From: Odontocerum albicorne | Taxonomy: Eukaryota > Arthropoda > Insecta > Trichoptera > Odontoceridae | DNA: 64,000 nucleotides | NCBI GenBank assembly: GCA_949825065.1 | Contig: OX463842.1 | Location: 1,805,501 to 1,869,500, forward strand | Reading direction: 5' to 3' | Shown here: positions 53,346 through 63,837 of the stretch, in pieces | How the letters are laid out: the number at the start of each line of letters is the position of its first letter | Position numbering within the stretch: the first letter of the stretch is position 1 | The notes under the pieces: model-generated | What the model was told of the DNA's origin: nothing | The model's database searches: none | The model's input: only the letters and a program-made list of their open reading frames with translations | Translations under genes and position numbers: made by a program

Positions 53346-55650
53346 AAACCTCCACAATGTTAATGCCTTAACTATAAATAATATATGTATGGATGTTTAC
53401 AAAGCAAAAGCTTTGTGCGTGGATAGGAACATAATATGGATATTTATTACCTCTACCAACCTCAAAATATACAAACATACTCGTAGTATGATGGAGTGTA
53501 TATATCGATAATAATTATAATAATTTAACAAAAATCGTCAACTAATTCGCTAAATATTTATTGATAAACTAATAAACTGGGTTAAACTAAATTGTATTCG
53601 GGGTAAAATTGTTTATTTATTGAAATAAACTGAAAAACAATATTATAACATAATTGTTTGTATGAAATTGTTCCCATATAATTGAAAAACTGAAATATTG
53701 TACAATTTTTAATAGGATTAAATACCGTTTGTGCAAAGTCTTAGTAATTCTAGCACCCTTGATGAAATTATTGCTTTTCGAGGGAAATAACACTGCGCTG
53801 ATTGCGAACCAACGACCAACGATTGCGAACCAAAAACTCGAACGCAGCTCAAGCCTGGTGATATATTTATTGACTTTATAATAATTAAAATAATGTTTGA
53901 TTTATTTTTATAGCAAACTCGGACCGTATATGTGTATTGGAAATTCATATAATATAAATTTTTAAATTTTCTTTTATCGTTTTCAATTATAATTCAGGAT
54001 CACAAATTTTACTATTTGTGTTGCTGACGATGTAATAAAATATTTATTTTGTAAAATAAATGAAATTCGTTTCGTCTAAACTTGCATTGAAGTTAATATT
54101 TTTATTTCATTTGAATTCGTCCTGTTATTAATTGCAGCGAAACCCCTTAAAGTATTCTTTGATTTCGTTGACAAATAAAAATCAGTAACCGTAAAGAAGG
54201 TCGCCAAATATATCCTTTATCAAATAACATTCTTAAAGTTCTCACGCAAAAACCTGATGTCTTAAAAATAGTGCAGTCAAGGATACTCATATACGAGAAT
54301 ATGCATCATAAGCCCCTTTAAATCACATAAATCTCAATCGAATTTGCCGCTCACTTAAGCGAAATTGTACTTAATTTGACGTTAAGCAGCCTTATTTATT
54401 GAAATAAGCGCCCATATTCCTCACATTAATATTCTCAAATAATCGCATTATCATATTTTATTAATATGTTAAATTATACATAATAATTTATATTAAACAT
54501 TTTTATTGCTTATAAAATTACACTTTGTTTTATTTTATTGTGCTGGAGTCTCTTTCTGGAATACAGACATACCTCGTTTTACGGAAGATATATATTTCTA
54601 AATTCGGTGTATTGAATTATTTTTTTCCATACAAATACATATGGTGTATTTGTATGGAAAATATCAACTATAAAAAACAATGAAATATTTAAGAAAATAC
54701 GTTAGTATATTCTGAAATATGTAGAATGAGAAAGTATTATACATTAATACAAAAAAATTACAGCATTTATAATGAAGAATAAAAAGATGCATCATACGAG
54801 TATTAGAATTAGTCGATTGGAAGCAGTGACTGGGTGGAAAGATGCATCAGAAAATAGCCTTTTTACATAGTTTATTTTTCCTGCGAAAGCTGTTTTTAAC
54901 AATATGTAATGTTATTCGTTTTCCGTGAAACTTTGAAGCTTCTTTCATCGTCGGAATTATTTTGAAAATTGAAAAGAATTTATTTTTTAAAATGCGAAAA
55001 GTGGCGGCTTATTTCGTAAATGTTAATTCTCGAGAAATCTTTATTTTGTCTTCCGTGTCGCGTAATATATTTCATATGTCGAATTTTTCCGTACAACGAA
55101 TTTATTGATTATTATTTCAATTCCTTTATAGCCAAATTTTATTAAAATAGACTTCGTAAAGTGAGGTACGGGTGTTTATGTTTTTTTTTGGCTCCTTAGA
55201 TTGAAGTTATATATTTTTAAGGTAACAGGTTTCCTCGAAACAATGAGACATTTTTTTGTTTTTAATGTCAATAAGGTTAAATTACGTAACTTGATATGGC
55301 GAGTATTTTGGCGACAAGTGTCACTCACGGTTATATTTTTAGATATGTATATACAAAAGTTGGTTCAAATTCAACGGGGCCCTTAAAAATATTGATTTAA
55401 AAAATAACGACTTTTTTTTTTAAATCGCGGGATATTTGTTTTTTGATTGAGCAAATTTTTTTGGCGATACTGTCCGTGGTGTACGTTACAATTTTAAGCC
55501 ACATTAGATTAGCAATTTGTGTTCGACAGGCAATAATTTACAACGCAATTGGGCCCAATTGCAATTTTTTTTAAATGACTGGAAAAGTTTTTTTTTAAGA
55601 TTTACGCCATTTGAGTGAAACAATCAGAAAAAGAATTATGAGCATACAAA
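53346..55650. other. Long AT-rich stretch, mostly unassigned
   Basis: No gene. GATTGCGAACCAA occurs twice at about 53797-53832. 54590-54665 has an inverted repeat (TTTCCATACAAATACA and TGTATTTGTATGGAAA). 54110-54450 is more complex in composition (TTATTAATTGCAGCGAAACC) and may be conserved non-coding DNA. Confidence 0.4.
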
Positions 55651-55654
55651 CAAC

Positions 55655-55938
55655 TTTTAGATTTTGCACCACAATAATGCACCGATTCACACTTCACTAA
55701 TAATTGGTGTTTTTTTTACCTAAACCAACACCGCCATGATATCGGTGCCACTATATTCGCCAGATATGGCTGTTTGAGACTTTTCTTGTTCTCGAAGATG
55801 GAGAAGATATTCAAAGGACATCTTGTGACCATAGAGGAGATGAACGCCAAATCGTTAGTTTCACAAGTGTTTTGCAGATTAGAAAAAACGTTGGCAAAAG
55901 TGTATTTTATCCTAAGGGGGACTACTTTGGAAGGGACT
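55655..55938 (+). pseudogene. Mariner-like transposase C-terminal fragment
   Basis: Across frameshifts: ILHHNNAPIHTSLI, NTAMISVPLYSPDMAV, then the frame from 55774 with MEKIFKGHLVTIEEMNAKSL, CRLEKTLAKVYFILRGTTLE. This fits the HDNAPAH...YSPDLAP.DFFLFP region that holds the second and third catalytic residues of mariner/IS630 transposases. The expected Asp of HDNAP is Asn (HHNNAP). A remnant only. Confidence 0.75.
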
Positions 55939-55939
55939 A

Positions 55940-56345
55940 ATAATAAGCCCCCCGATGCCCTTGCGGTCGGGCTCGCCCTACATTGGTGGGGTGTATCTCG
56001 GCCGGGGGAATGTTTGTGGAATGAGCCCGGACCTTTTAATGTATTCTCTCTTGAATGTATTTTTTTTGTCATCTATTTATTTTCTGTGTTTTTTTAATAT
56101 TCTTGTTCTACGTGTTCAAGGGTGTGGGCTGAAAAAACATCTGTAGTCCCCGTGGCTGGGTTCGCCCTATATTGGTGGGGTGTATCTTGGCCGAGGGGAT
56201 GTTATTAAATGAACCCAAACCTTTTGATAGCTTCTGTATTTAATGTATTATCTGCAATTTATGTATTTTAGAAGTGTTTATTTAAATATATTTTGTACAT
56301 ATTATGTTGATGTCAATAAACCTATAGGTATTTATTTATTTAAAA
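55940..56345 (+). repeat. LINE G 3' UTR, two tandem copies
   Basis: GGTCGGGCTCGCCCTACATT then GGTGGGGTGTATCTCGGCCG (copy 1, 55964-56075). The same motifs appear again from 56150, ending GTCAATAAACC and TATTTATTTATTTAAA. The third copy is at 62130-62335. Retroelement 3' end inferred from the tail. Confidence 0.7.
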
Positions 56346-56349
56346 AAAA

Positions 56350-56860
56350 AAGTCCCGGGACATCGATCATATCGATCAATAAGTCCCGGGACTAACTACT
56401 AAAACAACATTTATTTGCTAAAATTCTTCTTTATTCATCAACACAGTCTCCTTCAAGAGCGATACATTCATTCCAATGCTTTCCTAACTTTTCTAACATA
56501 TGCCAGCCGTGTAGAACGATTTATCTTTGGTTTCAAAATAAGCGTTAGTTTCGGCAATCACTTCTTCATTGGAGTCAAATCTCTTTTCCTGGAGCATCTT
56601 TTTGAGGTCTGCGAACAGCCAATAGTCGCTGGGGGCCAAATCTGGAGAATACGGTGAGTGCGGAAGCAATTCGAAGTTCAACTCATGCAATTTGGCCATC
56701 GTTACCATCGACTTGTGACATGGTGCATTGACCTGATGAAAGAGAACTTTTTTCTTCTTTATATGGGGCCGTTTTTTTTGCAATTTCTGCCTTCAAACGC
56801 TCCAATAACGCTATGTAATATTCGCCTTGTTGGTTTTTCCCTTTTCAAAGTGTTATTTTA
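56350..56860 (-). pseudogene. Mariner transposase C-terminal half with right end
   Basis: On the minus strand: EYYIALLERLKAEIAKK, then after a frameshift in an A run KKRPHIKKKKVLFHQVNAPC, HKSMVTMAKLHELNFELLPH, SPYSPDLAPSDYWLFADLKK and MLQEKRFDSNEEVIAETNAY FETK. The family motif HQDNAP reads HQVNAP, so the second catalytic Asp is lost. SPDLAPSDYW with the third Asp is kept. The left end carries two copies of AAGTCCCGGGAC (56351-56395), the terminal repeat region. The 5' half is missing. Confidence 0.88.
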
Positions 56861-56966
56861 ATATTAATGAGTAAATAAATACGTTACTTTTTTATCAAAC
56901 CTTGTGTACACAAACTTGACAGTATCAAAATCTACTAAGATGATAAACCACAACAGTATTTAATTA

Positions 56967-57146
56967 CAGTACTCGGCGATAAGTAATGCACATCGGGCTT
57001 AAGAAAGAAACTTCGACTTTGTAGAGCGTCGTCTCTGTCGCACGACAAATCGCGACGGAACACGTGTATGAATGACAGAGATGACGCTCTAAAAAGCCGA
57101 AGTCTCTTTCTTAAGTCCGATGTGTATTACTTACCACCGGGTACTG
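56967..57146. mobile_element. CAGTAC-ended MITE, copy 3
   Basis: 180 bp from CAGTACTCGGCGATAAGTAA to TTACTTACCACCGGGTACTG. The long inverted repeat includes GGGCTTAAGAAAGAAACTTC and its partner. Confidence 0.9.
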
Positions 57147-57688
57147 TGCCAGTTTTGATTGTATGGAAATGAAATGATGACGTGGAAAAATACCGAAAGG
57201 AAAGTATGGAGAACTATTCTATTTGTCTACCTCGAAAAATACACAACGCAATGATATGTAGTATTGAAATGGACCATTTAATAATTGAGAAAATGAGAAG
57301 TTTATTTCTTTTGAAATCGAATATTTGACAAATTTTTTTTATGTATGTGGAAAATTTTATTTACATGCAACGTTAAAAATAATAAATACAGGATTTTACG
57401 TAATTTTCTTACAATTAGTTTAAATTACATTAATTATAACATGCAACGCGCTAACTAGCTTATCAAGATAACGCGACTTTACAGGAAAGCGTGTTTTTTT
57501 TCGTAATTTTCAATTTCTGTTACCATATACCTGTATTGAAATAAATATGTTCTTTAAACCTCATTATCAAGTTATTTTTTGCAAAGGCTTCTACTCTTCA
57601 AGTCAGTTACCATATTCATTTATTTATTGAAAATATAATAAATACGTACAGTGACAATGTATAATAAAAAACGAATGAAGGGATAAGG
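57147..57688. other. AT-rich spacer
   Basis: 57150-57255 (GAAATGATGACGTGGAAAAA, CTACCTCGAAAAATACACAA) is probably a LINE C end. The rest is not recognised. Confidence 0.4.
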
Positions 57689-57689
57689 G

Positions 57690-57965
57690 ATGAATGTAAA
57701 GTTAAGGTTGATGTATTAAATAAGATGAAAAAGAGCACGCTAAGATGGTTTGGACATGTAGAGCAAATTAACAAAGAAAGACTAACAAAACAGATAAAGG
57801 GTAAATGTGAGAGAAAGACCAGGAATAGTACTATTGAATCAAGTGTATGATATCCTGAAAAAGGAAATTAAGAAAGTCAGAGAAATCATAGAAGAATGTA
57901 AGGTGTATGAATATAGAAGTGGCTTAGGATGTATGTCAAAATAGGAAAGTATGCGCTCTGGAAAC
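57690..57965 (+). pseudogene. LINE C 3' coding part
   Basis: VKLRLMY then, in frame, NKMKKSTLRWFGHVEQINKE, RLTKQIKG, and past a frameshift GRPRNSTIESSV and DILKKEIKKVREIIEECKVY. Best preserved C-terminus of this RTE-like family here. Confidence 0.8.
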
Positions 57966-58808
57966 TTTTATGTCAGAAGCTCTAACAAGGGTAGACGAAC
58001 TACAAAAAAACCTTTGTAGATTTTCCGATATGTGATTGAAGCACATTGAATTATAGGATATTTTGTAATTTAATTAACAAAAAAATAATTAAGGCAAAAT
58101 ATAAATGTAACAAATAACCAGTCTCTCAGTACCTAGATTGAGTAATTGTCGGAGAAGGACCGTCCTGAACGTAATAATATCTTTAGAAAAGATTTGCTTC
58201 AAACCAGACAGATTGTACTTAATTATTATATTCTCGCAATTGATGTATAACAATAAGCAACGGTTGTTAGCGAACCGCAATCGACACATTCGAGTTGTAA
58301 AAGGTTTCGTGTTTTTTTTTTTACAAGAGTGTGTAAAATAAAAATATTATATCATGACTAGCCGTTACCCGTGAAAAATAACGTGATATAATTTTATTGC
58401 TGAAAGATTGAAAAATAAAAACTGCTTCATAATATAGCTTCTGTAGCGCGACACTCATTGACGTCCTTTCTTTTTAGTCTCTTGCTGTGGTTGCACTTGT
58501 TTAAATAATTTGCAATTGCTGAGCATGTACAGCGCGACGCTCATTGGCTATCTTTGCTGTTTGTATCTCACGCGGTTGCCTCTGATACAGCGCGCTTTGC
58601 TCTTCTTTCATTTGGATACATTCCTGTTAATTTAATTAAACTGTATGTCAATAATTGAATTAGTTGATAACAACACTAACCCTTACCAAGACATAATTAA
58701 AATATTAATATTAAATCGTAACTATGACAACACTTTTTTTCTTATTGACGTATGTTTAACAGTTTTTATATATTATTTATAGTTAAGGCACAAACATAGT
58801 GGAGGTTT
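57966..58808. other. Repeat I fold-back and spacer
   Basis: 57985-58060 is the ACTACAAAAAAACCTTTGTA fold-back motif of repeat I, minus orientation. 58440-58620 has TGTAGCGCGACACTCATTGA and ACAGCGCGACGCTCATTGGC, a diverged duplication about 90 bp apart. Confidence 0.45.
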
Positions 58809-58809
58809 A

Positions 58810-58975
58810 AAAACATTGTAATTTGTTTTTATCAAACACTGTTTATTTCACTTTTTAGAGTATTGTTTGTGTTTCCCTGATGATGAGATGAAAGCCTTGA
58901 AACCAGTAGGGTTATACCGTTACAAAAAGTGAAATAAACAGTGTTTGATAAAAACAAATAACAAAGTTTTTACAT
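58810..58975. repeat. Penelope-like terminal repeats in inverted order with hammerhead-like core
   Basis: Left (minus): TTATCAAACACTGTTTATTT. Then on the plus strand TGTGTTTCCCTGATGATGAG, CTGATGA at 58877-58883, GAAAC at 58899-58903, GGTTATACCGTTAC and AAACAGTGTTTGATAAAA. So one end is flipped against the other around a short core, the arrangement seen fully at 24299-24412. Confidence 0.7.
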
Positions 58976-59110
58976 AGTTTGGTTTTGTTCATAAATGGTT
59001 AATAAACTTGGATTTATAAATTAACTTTTGTGGTTATATGAAATGGTATACTATAACATTTAAAATCAACATGAAGTTTTTCAATTTATAAATTATCGTA
59101 GTTTACATAC
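58976..59110. other. Spacer
   Basis: Nothing recognised. Confidence 0.3.
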
Positions 59111-59114
59111 AGAG

Positions 59115-59455
59115 CCGATACCAACAGGACAAAAAATCTTCTCAGAGTGGCGGAAATGAGAACACTACGCTCCATCGCTGGCAGAACTCTTAGAGATCGG
59201 ACCAGAAATGAGACGATAAAGTCTGTCTGTGGTGTTGAAGACATAGTGTGGTGGGGAAGAAGCAGAAGGCGCTTCTGGAGGGATCATGTAAACCGCATGG
59301 AGGATACGAGACTTGATAAGACTGAAAACCCTAGCAGCAGGAGATTACCAGGAAGGCCGCCGAAAAGACGGAAGGACAGCTGGACGTCATCATCCTAGGA
59401 CAGCCCACCGTCACAAACAGGCCATACGACCTAGACCAAGAGGAAGAAGAATAAG
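59115..59455 (+). pseudogene. LINE E C-terminal coding fragment
   Basis: Open for 83 codons: MAEMRTLRSIAGRTLRDRTR, NETIKSVCGVEDIVWWGRSR, RRFWRDHVNRMEDTRLDKTE and GRPPKRRKDSWTSSS. This tail follows the reverse transcriptase in a widespread insect non-LTR family. The RT part is missing. Confidence 0.8.
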
Positions 59456-59950
59456 TGGTTAACATTTTGCACGACGATATATTGATTTTCATGGTCACAT
59501 ATTTAATATTTTCGCCAAAAAAAAAAAATGAAAAATTATCGACCATTTTTCAAAATATGTAAATTCTTTTTTCGTAACATATTGTTCTCTCCAAATATGT
59601 GCGAATCGGATTATACTCGTATTAGTTCTCAGGAAGATAAATCTAGTGATGGATGGGTGACTTGTGTTTCCCTCGAGCGTCTCACTTTGACAGCGGAGTT
59701 TAGCGCGCCCTGGGAATACAAAATCGCTTACCGATTACCCTAAGTCATTTTTAAGTTAAGCGTATGTGATCCCAAATATATTACTGTTAAATTTGGTAGG
59801 CAAATGACATCTCGTAGGTGATATTTCATTTTGAAGCACTTTTATAAAAAATATCAAATTTTTCTTCCTTTTAAAGGGTGTTAAATTTTGTTAACTTAAT
59901 TTGCAAGTAAATTCACGACGTCTGACTGAAGATAATTCCAAACTTGTAAG
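59456..59950. other. Unassigned spacer
   Basis: Frame 59528-59743 (71 codons) has no motif. Nothing else was recognised. Confidence 0.35.
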
Positions 59951-59954
59951 ACAA

Positions 59955-60078
59955 CTTCCGTAGTTTAGTTGGTAGGACGCTTGTCTTTCAGCTCGAGGAC
60001 TGCGGGTTCGATTCTCGTTGGAGTTCAATTTCGATTTAAAAAAGGTCACAAGCTGGTTACTTTCTGCCTCTTTGACAT
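59955..60078 (+). mobile_element. tRNA-derived SINE, head and middle
   Basis: CCGTAGTTTAGTTGGTAGGA (box A) and GGACTGCGGGTTCGATTCTC (box B), A-rich linker and CACAAGCTGGTTACTTTCTG. The tail is not found. The best-kept tRNA-like head in the window. Confidence 0.8.
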
Positions 60079-60149
60079 TTGACATGTGAGAAAAGAATAC
60101 TTAAACAAAGAAACTAAATTTATTCATTTATTTTTTTGGTTATTCTTTC

Positions 60150-60785
60150 CCACGCATCAACATTGTGAATAACTGGTTGAATGTTAGAAATAGACGCCAA
60201 ATTCACAAACTGTTTTTATTGTATAATATCCTTAACTGTCCCGCCGCTCCCTCTTATCTCGCCGAAAATTTTCAGCGTCTCTCCAATCATGGATTAGCGC
60301 TACGCTCAAACAGAGATTGTCTATTGGCATTTCCATTTCACCGTTCCTCTTTTTTTACGTCGTCCTTGACTGTCCATGCAGTGAGACTCTGGAATCAGTT
60401 TCAAACCAATATAAGACTCGCTCCGTCCTTGGCATGTTTTAAGAAGTGACTGAAAATACTCTTAATTTCTAGTCAGTAAAATGACGTGTTTCATTCGTGA
60501 TTTTTCTTTTCCTTTCCTCTTCACCATTCTTTCATTTCCTTTTGATTGACGATATCTCACTTTATATGAAAAGGAATGTTCGGCTGATTATCCGTCTTTG
60601 TGGGGTTCATGGGTATATGCTCACGTATGTGTTTATGGATTTCATGCGGATGGATAGTCATTTGAATGATTTATGCGACCACGTAATTTGCTTCATTTAC
60701 TTTTGTCTGGTTGGTTGGAAGAGATTGTCGCCTGGCAATAAGCCCGCCATATTTTATTTGCAATAAAAGTATTAAATAAATAATA
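60150..60785 (+). pseudogene. LINE A 3' end, longest copy
   Basis: The frame from 60165 gives MNNWLNVRNRRQIHKLFLLY, NILNCPAAPSYLAENFQRLS, NHGLALRSNRDCLLAFPFHR and VHAVRLWNQFQTNIRLAPSL ACFKK, then a TGA. This is the non-LTR reverse transcriptase C-terminus (RSNRDCL..P.HR, ...VRLWN). The 3' UTR (GTTGGTTGGAAGAGATTGTC) and tail GCAATAAGCCCGCCATATTT end in AATAAAAGTATTAAATAAAT. Confidence 0.9.
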
Positions 60786-61345
60786 AAGCAACATTAACTA
60801 TTCAATTTCAGTTATCAATCATTAGGTTTTAGAAGTTTAGATTTATTACAGAAATATTATAGACCCGTAAACCAAAACAAATCAACCATCAGGAATATTT
60901 TTTCTCTATTTCCGATTTTCTGCGTTTATATATGCTTTAGAACTGCTTATGGATTAAAAAAAAGTATGTGCTTTTTTGTGAATCCTTTGTGTTCATTGTT
61001 CCAACAGGTCTTACGACCGTATACGAAAAATGAAATAAAGACATTTAATTTTGATATTCAATCATTGATTTCTTTATTCTTGAGACACAAGCTCGGCATA
61101 AAACTACCCAGTTATATTATAAAAATCGTCGAACATTAAACAGTTATTGCCGTGATGCATTCGTTTAATTGGTGGCTGACATTTGGCAAGAATTACACCA
61201 TTTATCTTCATAGCGGTGTCAAAAAAACATTATTAAATATAGACAACACGTAAAAAGTACCCAACTAGCCTGGAATGCCTTTGAAACGTCGACAATTATT
61301 TAACCGATCTCGCAACGCCAACTCAATTCCAATAACCCCGAAAAA
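60786..61345. other. Spacer
   Basis: No gene. CGTCGAACATTAAACAGTTA and AACAGGTCTTACGACCGTAT fall in non-repetitive DNA. Confidence 0.35.
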
Positions 61346-61348
61346 CAT

Positions 61349-62025
61349 TTTAGCCCTTCCTTTCCTGTGACGTATAACTAGTACACATTGCATCTAAAAA
61401 CTTTAATATCTCCATAAATATAATAAATACTGGATTTAGATTTTAGGTATTCCTCCATACTACATTTTATTATTATTATTTTATTAGTTAACACTTTTAT
61501 TGCATTGAATGAAAAATTTACGCGTTGAATGAGAAAAATAATATTAATAATATTTAGCAATTATCGGCCACATCAGATATATTTTGTGAAAATCGGGAAT
61601 AAATTCACCAGTACAATCAAACGTGTGCCAGTGTGTGACGTATGTATATTCATTCTAAAAAAACCGCTACAGGGGAGAAAGCGACGCTATTCACGTCTCA
61701 CTCTCACTCTACATCGGTATATGGGAACGCAAGAAATTGAATCTCAGTTCGCTCGCTTCTCTCTTTTTAGTAACCAGCCGGCTTTCATTCGAGGGGGTCG
61801 CTCCGTCCGTTTTGTGAACGTCGTCCGATGTTTTTTTTCATGTTTTTAGTAATTAAACTTCAATTATTATCACTGTTGACTTCAAATTTAATTAATTTAA
61901 GCGATTGGCTATGAATTTTCTTATTTTTCCTATTTTAAATCGCTCATTTTTACATATGTATTGATGTGTATTGAATACACATCACCGGAACGAGCGGATT
62001 TTTAGCACAGGAAGGGATGGGTTAA
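61349..62025 (+). mobile_element. TTAA-bounded MITE (family T), copy 6
   Basis: Left TTTAGCCCTTCCTTTCCTG, right ACAGGAAGGGATGGGTTAA. Full internal order kept. A small LINE A-like tail (TTATTAGTTAACACTTTTAT, about 61468-61505) interrupts it and partly duplicates GCATTGAATGA. Confidence 0.88.
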
Positions 62026-62129
62026 ACTAGAGGAAAACGAGCGTAGAAACCTTTTTACTAATGAAACAGTGCATTCGTAAGTTTAATTTTCAAAACTGTA
62101 AATATATGACCAATCAGTGCGGGTGTAGG

Positions 62130-62335
62130 CCTTAAAACATTTGATGTTCTTGCGGTCGGCGTCGCCCTTTTTTAGTGAACGGATGTATCTCGACTGGGGG
62201 GATGTTCGAGATGTGCCCAGGCATTTTCATAGCTTCCTTTTTAATTGTATTCGCATTGTGTCATTTTAGGCTTTATAGTATATGTACATACTATGTAACT
62301 ATCAATAAATCATTATTTATTTATATTTAAATCGT
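62130..62335 (+). repeat. LINE G 3' UTR, third copy
   Basis: TGATGTTCTTGCGGTCGGCG, TCGCCC, GTATCTCGACTGGGGGGATG and GTAACTATCAATAAATCATT followed by (TTTA)n. Diverged from the copies at 55940-56345. Confidence 0.65.
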
Positions 62336-63030
62336 AAATTAAAAAGGCAAGAAAATCGTATGAAAATATTGTATAAAACTTTTATATTCTCTTGCATAAA
62401 TTTATTGAAGTTCTTGGAAACACTCAACAAAATGCAATGATAATTAGTAAAAATCTCACGTACGAAGCATTTAACCGCGACGCGAGATCATTTATATGAG
62501 AAGGGAAGGCGGTAGGCCATGAGGGCGGGCCATGTCCTCCCGAGGAGGGCGGGCCCTATTACAGCACACTACGCTTCTGTTTTTCCTTCCCGCTGTTCTC
62601 TTGTACCGACTTAATTGAGTACTTAACATGAAGCGCAGGACTCAAAGCTTTCTCTTTAAAATGTTACTTTTATATCGTTTGGTTGTTACGACAGGAGTTT
62701 GAGTACTTGAGCTTGCAAAGGAAGTAAATTGCAGCGAATATTTGTGTTAATCGTTTACTTAATTTTAATTATTGAATAATTCTATTGTTCATTCTTTACA
62801 ACTACTTGAGTATTTCTTTTTATCTGACGCCAACGTCGGAAAGGGAAGTTCTTGCTACTATTAATATACTTAGGGCAAGTAGTGCCCCGAGGTCTGATCA
62901 GATCACATCTACAATGATAAAACACACTCAAAAATGTATAACACTACCACTGAAATACGTGATAAATTTGAGTTTTAGAAGTTATAAACTTTCCCAAATG
63001 TATTAAAGTAAAAAAAAAAACGCAAAACCC
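62336..63030. other. Non-repetitive stretch with GC-rich hairpin
   Basis: 62490-62570 is GC-rich with CCTCCCGAGGAGG (13-bp palindrome) between GGGCGGGCCATG and GGGCGGGCCCTA. The frame at 62785-63006 (GVLTATINILRASSAPRSDQ-like) might be a reverse transcriptase scrap (EREVLATINILRASSAPRSD) but is too short to assign. Confidence 0.4.
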
Positions 63031-63034
63031 CAGA

Positions 63035-63140
63035 AAACTTACCTTTTGATGAAGAACTACAAAGAAACCTTTGTAAATCTTCCGATATGTGATTAAAATA
63101 AATCTTCCGATATGTAACACATTCGGCTTTAGGTGAAGTA
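63035..63140 (-). repeat. Dispersed repeat I fold-back part
   Basis: GAAGAACTACAAAGAAACCT, CTTCCGATATGTGATTAAAA and a second CTTCCGATATGTAACACATT. Minus orientation. Confidence 0.55.
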
Positions 63141-63835
63141 TAGGGTATGTGTGCGTTCTTAACCCGAAGTCTCGATTACGTGGTTCGATGAAAACATTTT
63201 CTCACGAACACGCTCTACAATATGTTCGCATTCTTTAGTCGAGTGCGTCGAGAGGAATCTTACGAATGAATTAATTAATTTAAAAAACCCACCGATAGGG
63301 CCAGTTTAGAAAACGTCAATGAAGTTTTTAAACTACTTTCTCTAGTTTGAATAAATTTCACAACTACAGCGAAGACTCACGAAAGTTTTGAAATCGCAAT
63401 GGTTTCATGTTTACCTTTGCGAGTATCCTTGCAAATGCCTTAGCGTGATGGCGGCACGGCAAGTAAAACTGTGGCCATTTTCCTTGCAAGTATCTACCCC
63501 GTTTAATTGCGGCAGGTTGGTGCGAGGCAAAATCTAATGGCGTAATGGTTGCAGTTGCAGGTTGCAATTTGCAGTTGCAAGCCCATTACACGCCAGCTTA
63601 ATGAAATAATAAGCCAGCGCCGTGCTCTGCGGCTTCGACACCAAAGAGCAACAACTGCGCACCCAACTGCGATTTTCCATCTCAGATCTTTATCGGATTT
63701 TCAGCAGTAGCGGATCGTATTTGGAAAAATAGAAATAAATAATAACTTTTGTGTAACTAGGGATTTTAATTGAACCCTGATAACAATAATAACAATGTTA
63801 TGGAAAAGATATTTTTAAGGAAAGTCTCTGTGGCA
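63141..63835. other. Non-repetitive, balanced-composition stretch
   Basis: 63390-63700 is not in any repeat family seen here. It has GGTTGCAGTTGCAGGTTGCA and CACGCCAGCTTAATGAAATA. A 67-codon minus-strand frame (63364-63567) has no known domain. Candidate conserved non-coding DNA. Confidence 0.4.
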
Positions 63836-63837
63836 CC

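Noticed and set aside
59147..59398. Host gene with GRPPK motif (AT-hook-like)
   Set aside because: The surrounding residues (GVEDIVWWGRSRRRFWRDHV) are the well-known tail of a non-LTR retrotransposon.
59960..60030. Functional tRNA gene
   Set aside because: Boxes A and B are good but the acceptor stem does not close, and the sequence continues as the SINE body.
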